Assembly: GCA_040080215.1 (NCBI GenBank)
Contig: JBEBIT010000011.1
Span: forward strand, 5,374 to 69,373
Origin: CAIUGU01 sp040080215
Lineage (GTDB): Bacteria; Pseudomonadota; Gammaproteobacteria; Steroidobacterales; Steroidobacteraceae
Direction: 5' to 3'
Length of the DNA: 64,000 nt
Shown here: positions 43,363 to 51,322 of the stretch, one piece after another
How the letters are laid out: each line of letters opens with the position of its first letter
How positions within the stretch are numbered: the first letter of the stretch is position 1
Position numbers and translations under genes: made by a program
The notes under the pieces: generated by a model
The model's input: only the letters and a program-made list of their open reading frames with translations
What the model was told of the DNA's origin: nothing
Database searches by the model: none

Positions 43363-43540
43363 AAAAAACGAAAAGGCCCGGGTTGTCCCCCGGGCCTTTT
43401 TGTTTTTTGGCGCCGAGGGTGGGGTGAGAACCCGCGAGAAGTGGGGTCGACAAAATGGCATGGATAGCCATTTTGCACAGCTTCGCTGCCCGGAGGGGGC
43501 GAGGTACACGGATGTACCGAGTGAATCCCACCCTCTCCGC
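43343..43540. repeat. Duplicated tRNA-Ser 3' ends flanking a short islet
   Basis: The 18-base tRNA segment GAATCCCACCCTCTCCGC (43343-43360) is repeated exactly at 43523-43540. Between them, 43416-43433 (AGGGTGGGGTGAGAACCC) is a degenerate inverted copy of the same region (15 of 18). A 9-bp stem CAAAATGGC/GCCATTTTG (43451-43475) lies inside. This looks like the trace of an att-type insertion or of slipped tRNA-end duplication. The islet codes for nothing convincing. Confidence 0.7.
43371..43401 (+). terminator. Terminator of the tRNA-Ser gene
   Basis: GGCCCGGG and CCCGGGCC form an 8-bp perfect stem, flanked by AAAA upstream and TTTTT downstream, so it can act in both directions. It starts 9 bases after the tRNA CCA. 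Confidence 0.88.
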
Positions 43541-43621
43541 GGCCCAACGCATCAGGATAGCGAGACCCCGTCTGTCTCTCGCAGCCCGCCTTCCCAACCG
43601 CCTTCCCGCTACAATCCTTCC

Positions 43622-44098
43622 ATGGCTACCCGCAAACGTACCCCGCCCAAGACTTCGGTGTTGACCCAGCTCGGCCACGCCACGGTGCTGCCCGCATCAC
43701 CTGATGTTGCACTTCTTGAAAGGGTGCCAAACCCTCATTCCGACAAGAAATATCTAGCTCGATTCACTGCGCCTGAATTCACTTCCTTGTGCCCGATGAC
43801 CGGGCAACCTGATTTCGCACACTTGGTCATCGACTACGTGCCCGGCCCCTGGCTGGTCGAGAGCAAATCGTTGAAGTTGTACCTGGGCTCGTTCCGCAAT
43901 CACGGGGCATTCCATGAAGACTGCACGGTCGCGATTGCGGACCGCCTCGTGAAGCTGCTCAAGCCCAGGTGGCTCAGGATCGGCGGGTACTGGTACCCGC
44001 GTGGCGGCATGCCCATCGATGTGTTCTGGCAGACCGGCAAGCCTCCTGCCGGGGTCTGGATTCCGGAGCAGGGCGTGCCTGCCTATCGAGGCAGGTAG
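43622..44098 (+). CDS. queF: NADPH-dependent preQ0 reductase QueF
   Basis: A 158-residue type I QueF. It has the catalytic Cys in FTSLCPMTGQPDFAH, and the NADPH/substrate motif LVESKSLKLYLGSFRNHGAF (with HEDC next). It reduces 7-cyano-7-deazaguanine to preQ1 in queuosine synthesis. A TACAAT box ends only 6 bases before the ATG, which suggests a very short or absent leader. The start at 43622 is set by family length; upstream in-frame reading is tRNA-derived sequence. Confidence 0.93.
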   Translation: MATRKRTPPKTSVLTQLGHATVLPASPDVALLERVPNPHSDKKYLARFTAPEFTSLCPMTGQPDFAHLVIDYVPGPWLVESKSLKLYLGSFRNHGAFHEDCTVAIADRLVKLLKPRWLRIGGYWYPRGGMPIDVFWQTGKPPAGVWIPEQGVPAYRGR

Positions 44099-44146
44099 CT
44101 GGTATAGTCCGCCGCCCTCGAAAAGGGGACGACCCACGCTTTTATG

Positions 44147-44256
44147 GTGGCTCGTGCCGGTTCCTCCGCGACGATCAGCCGTGAACCCCGCCAGGCCCGG
44201 AAGGGAGCAACGGTAACGGTGATATCGGGCGCCGGAGGGGTGCCGGTACGGGCCGC
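44147..44256 (+). ncRNA. ffs: 4.5S RNA of the signal recognition particle
   Basis: The conserved SRP domain IV core GCCAGGCCCGGAAGGGAGCA (44190-44209) sits in the apex of a long hairpin. The ends GGCTCGTGCCGG (44149-44160) and CCGGTACGGGCC (44243-44254) pair in full with G-U wobbles. A TATAGT box at 44103-44108 could drive it, leaving a 5' leader for RNase P. This RNA partners Ffh (1.07 kb). It lies between queF and dnaX. Exact ends are estimated. Confidence 0.9.
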
Positions 44257-44315
44257 CTCCTCAAGTCGCAGCGGGTCGGACGCCAGCAGTCTCCCGCTGG
44301 TAAAGTGAGGGGCAT

Positions 44316-45896
44316 ATGAGCTATCTCGTCCTTGCCCGCAAATGGCGGCCCCGCGCATTCAGCGAACTGGTCGGCCAAGAGCATGTGCTCCGGGCCCTTG
44401 TCAACGCGCTCGAATCCGGCCGCGTGCATCACGCGTTCCTGTTCACCGGGACGCGCGGTGTCGGCAAGACCACCATCGCCCGCATCCTTGCAAAGTCGCT
44501 CAATTGCGAAACGGGCGTCACCTCGCGTCCGTGCGGGCAGTGCAGCGCCTGCCGTGAAATCGACGAAGGCCGCTTCGTCGACCTGATCGAAGTCGACGCG
44601 GCGTCGCGCACCAAGGTGGATGACACGCGGGAGCTGCTCGACAACGTGCAGTACCTGCCGGCCCGCGGGCGCTACAAGGTTTACCTCATCGACGAAGTGC
44701 ACATGCTGTCCGCGCATTCGTTCAATGCGCTGCTCAAGACGCTCGAAGAGCCGCCGCCCCACGTCAAGTTCCTGCTGGCCACGACGGACCCGCAGAAGCT
44801 CCCGGTCACCGTGCTGTCGCGATGCCTGCAGTTCAACCTCAAGCGCCTGTCGCCCGGGCTGATCGGCAAGCGACTCACCGACATCATGCAGGCCGAGAAG
44901 ATCGACGCCGAGCCGGAAGCGCTGCGCCTCGTCGCCAAGGCGGCCGAAGGCAGCATGCGTGACGCCTTGAGCCTCATGGACCAGGTGATTGCGTTCGGCG
45001 GTGCCCGCGTGAGTACGGCGGATACCCGCGCAATGCTCGGGACGGTGGACCACTCGCAGATCGTCGCGGCCCTTGAGGCGCTGGCCGCGAAGGACGGTCG
45101 CCGGATGCTCGAAGTCGTGCGCGGCATGGACGAGCACGTACCCGACTATCGCGAGGCGCTTGGCGAACTCGCGGGCCTGTTGCAGCGGATTGCCATCGTG
45201 CAGGCGGTACCTGACTGGGAGGCGGCGGAGGACGAGGACATCGACCTGTTCAAGCGGCTCGCCTCCTCGATGACGCCCGAGGACACGCAGCTCTACTACC
45301 AGATCGCCTTGCTCGGCCGGCGCGACCTCGAGCTTGCCCCCGATCCCCGCGCCGGATTCGAAATGGCGTTGCTGCGCATGTTGGCCTTCCACCGCGAGGC
45401 AGGCGCTGGTGCAGAGTTGCGCGCGCCCGCCGCTGCTCCGTCGCGGCCCCGACCCGTGGCGGTTGGCGTAGCGTCGGCACCTGTATCCGCTCCTGCTCCG
45501 CGCCCGGCCGCTGCGGTCGCGAGCGATTGGCCCGGGATTGTCGCGCAGCTCAATCTGCAGGGACCTGTGAGCCAGCTGGCGGCCCATTGCACGATGATCG
45601 GCCGGCAGGCGGGGCGCGTGCAACTCAAGCTCGATGCGGATGGCGAGCCGTTCCGTCGCCCGGCGCTCGAGGAAAAGCTGACGGCCGCCTTGACCGCCTA
45701 TTTCGGCGAGCCCGTGAAGCTCGACTTCGAAGTGGCGAGGGTCGTGGCCGACTCGCCCGCCCGGCGCAAGCAGGCCGAGGTGGAAGACCGGCAGCAGGTC
45801 GCGCGCCAGACGATCGAATCCGATCCGAACGTTCGCGCGATGCAGGATATGTTCGGCGCCACCGTGCAGCCGGAGTCGGTGAAGCCGGTCGGGTAG
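44316..45896 (+). CDS. dnaX: DNA polymerase III subunit gamma/tau
   Basis: A 526-residue clamp-loader ATPase. It starts MSYLVLARKWRPRAFSELVG, has Walker A GTRGVGKTT (about 45), zinc Cys cluster CGQCSAC (about 73), Walker B YLIDEVHMLS and the sensor segment LSRCLQFNLK, then a Pro/Ala-rich linker and a C-terminal tau domain. Shorter than E. coli tau; no obvious A6G-type slippery site was noticed, so separate gamma production is uncertain. It heads dnaX-ybaB-recR. Confidence 0.95.
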   Translation: MSYLVLARKWRPRAFSELVGQEHVLRALVNALESGRVHHAFLFTGTRGVGKTTIARILAKSLNCETGVTSRPCGQCSACREIDEGRFVDLIEVDAASRTKVDDTRELLDNVQYLPARGRYKVYLIDEVHMLSAHSFNALLKTLEEPPPHVKFLLATTDPQKLPVTVLSRCLQFNLKRLSPGLIGKRLTDIMQAEKIDAEPEALRLVAKAAEGSMRDALSLMDQVIAFGGARVSTADTRAMLGTVDHSQIVAALEALAAKDGRRMLEVVRGMDEHVPDYREALGELAGLLQRIAIVQAVPDWEAAEDEDIDLFKRLASSMTPEDTQLYYQIALLGRRDLELAPDPRAGFEMALLRMLAFHREAGAGAELRAPAAAPSRPRPVAVGVASAPVSAPAPRPAAAVASDWPGIVAQLNLQGPVSQLAAHCTMIGRQAGRVQLKLDADGEPFRRPALEEKLTAALTAYFGEPVKLDFEVARVVADSPARRKQAEVEDRQQVARQTIESDPNVRAMQDMFGATVQPESVKPVG

Positions 45897-45967
45897 GAGA
45901 TCCGGGTACGAGCGCGGACGGGCTGGAATCGGGCATTCATTTTCAATCGCGGAGGCTTGAGGCAGAC

Positions 45968-46291
45968 ATGAAGGGTGGAATCGGCAATCTGATGAAACAG
46001 GCGCAGGCGATGCAGGCCAACATGCAGCGCGCCCAGGCGGAACTCGCGACCATGGAAGTGGCTGGCGAATCCGGTGGTGGCATGGTCAAAGTGACCATGA
46101 ACGGCAAACATGAAGTCAGCCGCGTCTCGATCGACCCCAGCCTGATGGGCGACGACAAGGACATGCTCGAGGACCTCATCGCTGCGGCCATCAACGATGC
46201 CGTGCGCAAGGTGGAGCGAACGACCCAGGAAAAGATGGGCGGACTGATGGCGGGAATGAACCTGCCGCCCGGCTTCAAGATGCCGTTCTAG
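45968..46291 (+). CDS. ybaB: Nucleoid-associated protein YbaB/EbfC
   Basis: A 107-residue DNA-binding protein: MKGGIGNLMKQAQAMQANMQ, VKVTMNGKHEVSRVSIDPSL and a Gly/Met-rich C-terminus. It lies between dnaX and recR, the conserved position. The start at 45968 is chosen because the family begins here and a GGAGG lies upstream; a longer reading into dnaX in another frame is an artefact. Confidence 0.94.
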   Translation: MKGGIGNLMKQAQAMQANMQRAQAELATMEVAGESGGGMVKVTMNGKHEVSRVSIDPSLMGDDKDMLEDLIAAAINDAVRKVERTTQEKMGGLMAGMNLPPGFKMPF

Positions 46292-46308
46292 GTCGCGCAC
46301 CGACTGCC

Positions 46309-46920
46309 ATGCTCTATCCACCGTCGCTGCTGCAGCTGATCGATGCATTGCGTTGCCTGCCCGGCGTCGGCCCGAAGTCGGCGCAGCGCATGGCATTCCA
46401 TCTGCTTGAGCACAACCGGAACGGGGCGGCGACGTTGTCTGCAGCGCTGACGTCGGCGGTCAAGGGTGTAGGCAGTTGCCGGCGTTGCCGCATGTTCGCC
46501 GAGCGCGAGCTGTGCCCCGTCTGCGAGTCACCGTCAAGGGATGCAGCGTTGCTGTGCGTGGTCGAGTCTCCGGCTGACGTGGCGGCCGTCGAGCAGTCAG
46601 GCAGCTTTCGGGGCCGTTACTTCGTGTTGATGGGGCACCTGTCGCCGCTCGACGGGATCGGTCCCGAAGAGCTCGGGCTGGCGCAACTCGAAAGCCTGTT
46701 GCGCGAGGGGGGCATCAAGGAAGTGATCCTGGCCACCAACCCGACAGTGGAGGGGGATGCTACTGCGCACTACGTAGCGGAGATCGCTGCGCGCAGCCAC
46801 GTTCGCGCGAGTCGCATTGCCCACGGCGTGCCGGTGGGGGGCGAGCTTGAATATGTCGATGGAGGCACGCTGGCGCACGCGCTTGCCGGTCGCCACACGC
46901 TGTCCGGAGACATCAGCTAA
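46309..46920 (+). CDS. recR: Recombination mediator RecR
   Basis: A 203-residue protein with a helix-hairpin-helix (LRCLPGVGPKSAQRMAFHLL), a zinc finger (CRRCRMFAERELCPVC) and a Toprim domain (LCVVESPADVAAVEQSGSFR). It acts with RecF/RecO to load RecA on gapped DNA. It ends the dnaX operon; its stop overlaps the convergent rsgA stop region. Confidence 0.95.
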   Translation: MLYPPSLLQLIDALRCLPGVGPKSAQRMAFHLLEHNRNGAATLSAALTSAVKGVGSCRRCRMFAERELCPVCESPSRDAALLCVVESPADVAAVEQSGSFRGRYFVLMGHLSPLDGIGPEELGLAQLESLLREGGIKEVILATNPTVEGDATAHYVAEIAARSHVRASRIAHGVPVGGELEYVDGGTLAHALAGRHTLSGDIS

Positions 46921-47852
46921 CGCGGTCTCTCGTGCGACGGCTGCAATTGCCGGAGCAGGTTGACGAGTCGCCGGTATCCTTCGAAGCGCCTGCGGGAAAT
47001 CGTGCCGTCTTCTACCGCGGCCTGGACCGCACAGCCCGGTTCGCGCAAGTGCAGGCAGTTGTTGAAGCGACAGCCCGTCGCGGCTGCGCGAATCTCGGGC
47101 CAGCCCGTTTGCACCATGGCTTCCGACACGGGAGCGGGCGCAAAGTCGCGAACACCCGGGGAGTCGACCAGTTCACCGCCATCCGGCAGCGGCAACAGCG
47201 TTGCGGCTACGGTCGTGTGCGTCCCTTCACCCGTCGATGTCGACAGGGCACGAGTAGGGCGGATCGATGCGGGAACCAGCGCATTGCAGAGCGTCGACTT
47301 GCCTACGCCGGATTGGCCCACCAGCAAGGTCACTTCACCGCGCAGCAGTGCACGAAGTTCGTCGAGTCCTTCGCCGGCGAGCGCCGACAGCCAGACGACG
47401 GGATACCCCGCGCGCTGGTACTCCTCTGCAATGGCTGCCGACAGGTTGGCCGCTCCCTTGATGTCTGCCTTGTTGATCAATACGGCCCCTTTCACGCCAG
47501 CGTATTCGGCGCCGGCGAGATAGCGGTCGATCATGTACAGGTCCGGCTCGGGCTCTGGCGCGAGCATGATGGCGACGAGCGTGACGTTTGCGGCGAGCGG
47601 CTCGGTGCGACCCCGATTGTCCGTGCGTGCAATGACGGTCTTGCGTGGCTCGACAGCGGTGACCTGCCACTCGTCGCTGCCGGCATCGCGTCGCACCTGT
47701 ACGCGATCGCCACACACAACCTGCAGCCGCTTGCCGAACAGGACTGCAGCGTGGCGTTCACCGGTTGCAGTCTCGACGATCACGCGCCTGCCGTAGCACT
47801 CAACCACGCGGGCAGGGGAGCCGCCTGCAGCTGCATCCTGCGTGCGGCTCAT
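46917..47852 (-). CDS. rsgA: Ribosome small-subunit GTPase RsgA
   Basis: A 311-residue circularly permuted GTPase with an OB-fold, G4 motif NKAD before P-loop GQSGVGKSTL, LVDSPGVRDF and a C-terminal zinc knuckle (CRFNNCLHLREPGC). It matures the 30S subunit. The start at 47852 overlaps the protease stop upstream (ATGA); the longer reading (to 48173) is a shadow. It is followed convergently by recR. Confidence 0.93.
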   Translation of the reverse strand: MSRTQDAAAGGSPARVVECYGRRVIVETATGERHAAVLFGKRLQVVCGDRVQVRRDAGSDEWQVTAVEPRKTVIARTDNRGRTEPLAANVTLVAIMLAPEPEPDLYMIDRYLAGAEYAGVKGAVLINKADIKGAANLSAAIAEEYQRAGYPVVWLSALAGEGLDELRALLRGEVTLLVGQSGVGKSTLCNALVPASIRPTRALSTSTGEGTHTTVAATLLPLPDGGELVDSPGVRDFAPAPVSEAMVQTGWPEIRAAATGCRFNNCLHLREPGCAVQAAVEDGTISRRRFEGYRRLVNLLRQLQPSHERPR

Positions 47853-49111
47853 TGCTGCACACCGGCGAGGGCCTTGAGTCGCCCGATCCGCGCGAGTGCC
47901 GGCGGATGCGAGTAGTAGAACGCCGCGTAGACCGGATCCGGTGTCAACGTCGAGGCATTGTCGCGGTACAGCTTGACCAGGGCTTCGACGAGTTCGAGCG
48001 GCGCAGCCTGGGTGCTCGCGAAGTGATCTGCCTCGAACTCGTGGCGACGGGACCACCACGCACCGAGCGGTGTCAGGAAGAACGTCACGACCGGTGTGGC
48101 CAGCATGAACAACAGCAAGGCTGCATGGTTTGACGGTGTGGTCAGGCCCAGCGCGTGGAAGAACGTCGGCCACGTCGCAAGCTGGCCGAGGATCGCCAGC
48201 CCGGCAAAGCTCATCGCGAGCGACAGCAGCAGCCGCTTTCGGACATGGTGCAGGCGGAAATGGCCGAGCTCGTGTGCGAGGACCGCCTCGATCTCTTCGT
48301 GCTTGAGTCTCTCCACGAGCGTATCGAAGAAGACGATGCGCTTGTTGCGGCCGAGGCCGGTGAAATACGCATTGCCATGACTTGAGCGGCGCGAGCCGTC
48401 CATCACGAACACACCCTTTGCCTTGAACCCGCAGCGGACGAGCAGGGTTTCCACCCGGTTCCGCAACTCCTCATCGGCGAGCGGTTCGAACTTGTTGAAC
48501 AGCGGCGCGAGGAAAGACGGCCACGCCCAGCTGACCAGCAACGTGAAGGCCACCCACACGCCCCACGCGACGATCCACCAAGCGGCCCCGGCATGTTCCA
48601 TCAGCCACAGGATGGCGAGGAGGAGGGGGCCGCCCAGCACGACGCCGAGCAGCACGCCCTTGGCCATGTCGGCGACGAACAGCGCAGGCGTAGTGCGGTT
48701 GAAACCGAAGCGGCCCTCGATGCGAAAGGTACGCCAGACCGACAGGGGCAGGTCGACGACCGACATGAGCACGACCACGCTTGCAATCACGGCCGCGCCG
48801 CGCCATACGCTGCTCCAGTCTGCCTTGTCCCACAGCTTGTCGATGGCATCGATGCCGCCGCCGACGGTCAGCGCGAGCAGCACGACCGTGCCAACGACAA
48901 TGTCCACGGACGTCAGGCGGGCATGGGCCACCGTGAAGTCCGCAGCCCGCTGGTGATCGGCAAGATTGATGGTCTGCGCGAACGGCGTCGGCACCGAGTC
49001 GCGGTGGGCGCGGACCGCATCCACCTGGCGGCCGAGGAGCCATTGCCGCACCATGGCCCCGCCCAGGGCCAAGGCGACGAAAAGAAGGGTCAGGCCGTGC
49101 ATGGCCCGCAT
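47849..49111 (-). CDS. M48 (Ste24/CAAX prenyl protease 1-like) membrane protease
   Basis: A 420-residue integral membrane metalloprotease with about seven helices and the zinc motif VLAHELGHFRLHH plus the third ligand in RRHEFEADHFAS, and SHGNAYFTGLGRNKRIVFFD upstream, all typical of Ste24-type M48A enzymes. In bacteria its substrate is unknown. Convergent overlap couples it with rsgA. It is the second M48 protease in the window, distinct from the BepA-like one. Confidence 0.88.
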   Translation of the reverse strand: MRAMHGLTLLFVALALGGAMVRQWLLGRQVDAVRAHRDSVPTPFAQTINLADHQRAADFTVAHARLTSVDIVVGTVVLLALTVGGGIDAIDKLWDKADWSSVWRGAAVIASVVVLMSVVDLPLSVWRTFRIEGRFGFNRTTPALFVADMAKGVLLGVVLGGPLLLAILWLMEHAGAAWWIVAWGVWVAFTLLVSWAWPSFLAPLFNKFEPLADEELRNRVETLLVRCGFKAKGVFVMDGSRRSSHGNAYFTGLGRNKRIVFFDTLVERLKHEEIEAVLAHELGHFRLHHVRKRLLLSLAMSFAGLAILGQLATWPTFFHALGLTTPSNHAALLLFMLATPVVTFFLTPLGAWWSRRHEFEADHFASTQAAPLELVEALVKLYRDNASTLTPDPVYAAFYYSHPPALARIGRLKALAGVQQ

Positions 49112-49221
49112 TCTAGCAAGTGCGGTCAGCTGCCGGCCGAACTACCGTCCGACTCGCATGGCGAGTGCTGGTAATCTACTTCCCCACGACTTCAGGTTTG
49201 CAGCGGACAGAAGGCAGGCAG

Positions 49222-49773
49222 ATGGGTATCCACGATCTGGACCGGTTGATTTGGATCGATCTCGAGATGACAGGGCTCAAGACCGACACGGACTTCATCA
49301 TCGAGATTGCCACGATCGTGACTGACAGGGATCTGCAGATCCTGGAGGAAGGGCCCGTGCTCGCCATCCGTCGTCCGGATGCAGTGCTGGGTGGCATGGA
49401 CGAGTGGAACACTCGCCAGCACGGTGCGTCGGGGCTGACAGCCCGCGTCCGCGCCAGCAGCGTCACCGTGGCTGCTGCGGAGGAGCAGACCATCGCCTTC
49501 CTCTCGCGCTGGGTCGAGGCGGGCGTATCGCCGATGTGCGGCAACAGCATCTGCCAGGATCGCCGCTTCCTCGCGCGGGAGATGCCGTTGCTGGAGCGCT
49601 ACTTCCACTACCGCAACCTCGACGTGAGTACGCTCAAGGAGCTCGCGCGCCGCTGGGCACCGCATGTGCTAGAAGGGGTGCAGAAGAATTCTGCGCATCT
49701 CGCGCTCGACGATATCCGTGATTCGATTCGCGAACTGGCCCATTACCGCCAGCATTTCCTGCGCGTGGTTTGA
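49222..49773 (+). CDS. orn: Oligoribonuclease
   Basis: A 183-residue DEDDh 3'-5' exonuclease: LIWIDLEMTGLKTDTDFIIE (first Asp/Glu pair), GNSICQDRRFLAREMPLLER and the HLALDDIRDSIRELAHYR terminus. It degrades di- to pentanucleotides, including pGpG. The start at 49222 follows AGGCAG and matches the family start; an in-frame upstream reading is not conserved. Confidence 0.95.
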   Translation: MGIHDLDRLIWIDLEMTGLKTDTDFIIEIATIVTDRDLQILEEGPVLAIRRPDAVLGGMDEWNTRQHGASGLTARVRASSVTVAAAEEQTIAFLSRWVEAGVSPMCGNSICQDRRFLAREMPLLERYFHYRNLDVSTLKELARRWAPHVLEGVQKNSAHLALDDIRDSIRELAHYRQHFLRVV

Positions 49774-49785
49774 TATATTCGGCCC

Positions 49786-50235
49786 ATGATCACCGACAGT
49801 CTCTGCCCCGTCGCGTGGACCGCCCGACCCGGCAGTTTTGTCGGGTTGATGACGTTGTACGAGAGCAACTACGTGCGCCTTGGCTGGCTCGTGCCGGATT
49901 TTGCATCAGTCGTGGGCTCGCAGGTGTCGCGCGTGGAGGGAGACTGCCCGCTGACATTGAGGCTCGAGGAGCGCAGCCGCTACACCACGACCCTTGCGCT
50001 CACCTACCTGTTCGACGATCCCGCGGGCGTCATCGCAGACCCGGACGTCGAGATCCGCATCTATCACGACGCCCGGCTGGCCGAAGTGAGCCGGTGTGCC
50101 CGCTGGCACCGTCATGAGGTCCTGAGCGCGCTGCGTTCGGACCTGGGGCGGCAACTGGGCGATCGCTGGCTGCGCAACGTCATGCTGAACAAGTGGCTGG
50201 ACTACTGCGTCGAGCGTGGTCACCGCTTCCAATGA
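49786..50235 (+). CDS. DUF1249 family protein
   Basis: A 149-residue protein with LMTLYESNYVRLGWLVPDF, RYTTTLALTYLF and the C-terminal MLNKWLDYCVERGHRF, the DUF1249 (YqiB-like) pattern. Function unknown. It overlaps the next gene by 4 bp (ATGA) and lies 12 bases after orn. Confidence 0.85.
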   Translation: MITDSLCPVAWTARPGSFVGLMTLYESNYVRLGWLVPDFASVVGSQVSRVEGDCPLTLRLEERSRYTTTLALTYLFDDPAGVIADPDVEIRIYHDARLAEVSRCARWHRHEVLSALRSDLGRQLGDRWLRNVMLNKWLDYCVERGHRFQ

Positions 50236-51293
50236 GCATCGCCGATCAGTTCAGTACCTTGCGCCAACGGTTGCCGGGCGCCGCCCGCACCACGGACGAG
50301 GAGGAACGGCTGCTGCAGCTGTTCCGCAATCGCGCCGAACTCAAGAAGGAATACGCCGGCCTGCAGGACGAGCGGCATGACCTGCTCGAAAAGCTCAAGA
50401 AGCAGGAAGCCGCCACGCAGCGCATGCGCGACCAGAATGAAAAGCTCGAGAAGTATCTCGGCAAGCCCGACGTAGGACTGCAATCACTCGCCTATTTTCA
50501 GCTCAAGGGTCTCTGGGCCGTTTGCGCGGAGAAGCTCGCGGGCTTTTCCGGGGAACTGCGCAAGCAGCAGGAAGAGCGGGAACGCCGCAGGCAGATGATC
50601 GAGTTCGACCAGGCCCGCCGTACCAGGCTGGCCCACGCGGATCGTCGCCTGCTGGAGCTTCAATCCGCCGCCAGCACGCTGGAAGCGCAGGTGCGCGCAC
50701 TTGAGATGAAGCACGACGCCCTGCGGGGCTTCTGGCACTACTTCAAGCGCAGGGCCCTGGTCGAGCAGATCGGCGTGGTCCGGATGCAGTGGGATGTCGC
50801 TGCGACCGATGTGACCGATGCATCCGATGATCGCGCCCTCGTCGAGTCCGAGCCCGCGCCGGCGTTTCCGGGCATTTCAGGGGAAGGACGGCGTGCGGTG
50901 AACACGGCCGTGATCGCGTATGCGCAGCAGCTCGTCGGACAATTGTCCGAGGGCGGACTCGCGATGCTGGCGAAGGAGACGACGGTCAGGCGCGTCTATG
51001 ATGTGCAGTACGGTTCGCAGGAGCAGTGCCTGCGATTGATGTCGCTGGTGAAGGCCGCATTCAAGGCGCTTGCGGACGACAAGGAAGACCTTGGCGCGCT
51101 GAAGGCGCGGATCGATGCCTTGCGCGCATCCGCCCAGTATCGCGGGGAGGCCGATACGGTGCCGCTGACCGATTCCATCGGCTTGCTGCCCGCGCCGCCT
51201 TCGCCGGTTTCCGACCTGGAGTCGACCGTCAGCACGGGCATCAACGTGCTGGTCGACGACTATTGGGATCTCTACAAAGCCTTGCTGGCCTGA
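50232..51293 (+). CDS. Coiled-coil protein of unknown function
   Basis: A 353-residue protein. Residues about 20-90 and 110-180 are rich in Glu/Arg/Lys/Gln heptads (LLQLFRNRAELKKEYAGLQD, ELRKQQEERERRRQMIEFDQ) and predict long coiled coils. The middle has a Trp/Tyr/Phe-rich stretch (LRGFWHYFKRRALVEQIGVV), and the C-terminal third is helical and acidic. No domain recognised and no signal peptide; probably cytoplasmic. It overlaps the DUF1249 gene, so the two may act together. Confidence 0.6.
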   Translation: MSIADQFSTLRQRLPGAARTTDEEERLLQLFRNRAELKKEYAGLQDERHDLLEKLKKQEAATQRMRDQNEKLEKYLGKPDVGLQSLAYFQLKGLWAVCAEKLAGFSGELRKQQEERERRRQMIEFDQARRTRLAHADRRLLELQSAASTLEAQVRALEMKHDALRGFWHYFKRRALVEQIGVVRMQWDVAATDVTDASDDRALVESEPAPAFPGISGEGRRAVNTAVIAYAQQLVGQLSEGGLAMLAKETTVRRVYDVQYGSQEQCLRLMSLVKAAFKALADDKEDLGALKARIDALRASAQYRGEADTVPLTDSIGLLPAPPSPVSDLESTVSTGINVLVDDYWDLYKALLA

Positions 51294-51322
51294 GACCCGC
51301 TCCCCGCCGCCGCAGCACCCGC

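Noticed and set aside
43343..43540. An integrated prophage or genomic island at the tRNA-Ser end
   Set aside because: The distance between the direct repeats is under 200 bases and no integrase is present; only a remnant can be claimed.
43277..43621. Protein frames across the tRNA-Ser tail and the islet
   Set aside because: Derived from tRNA sequence and its copies; the real queF start is at 43622.
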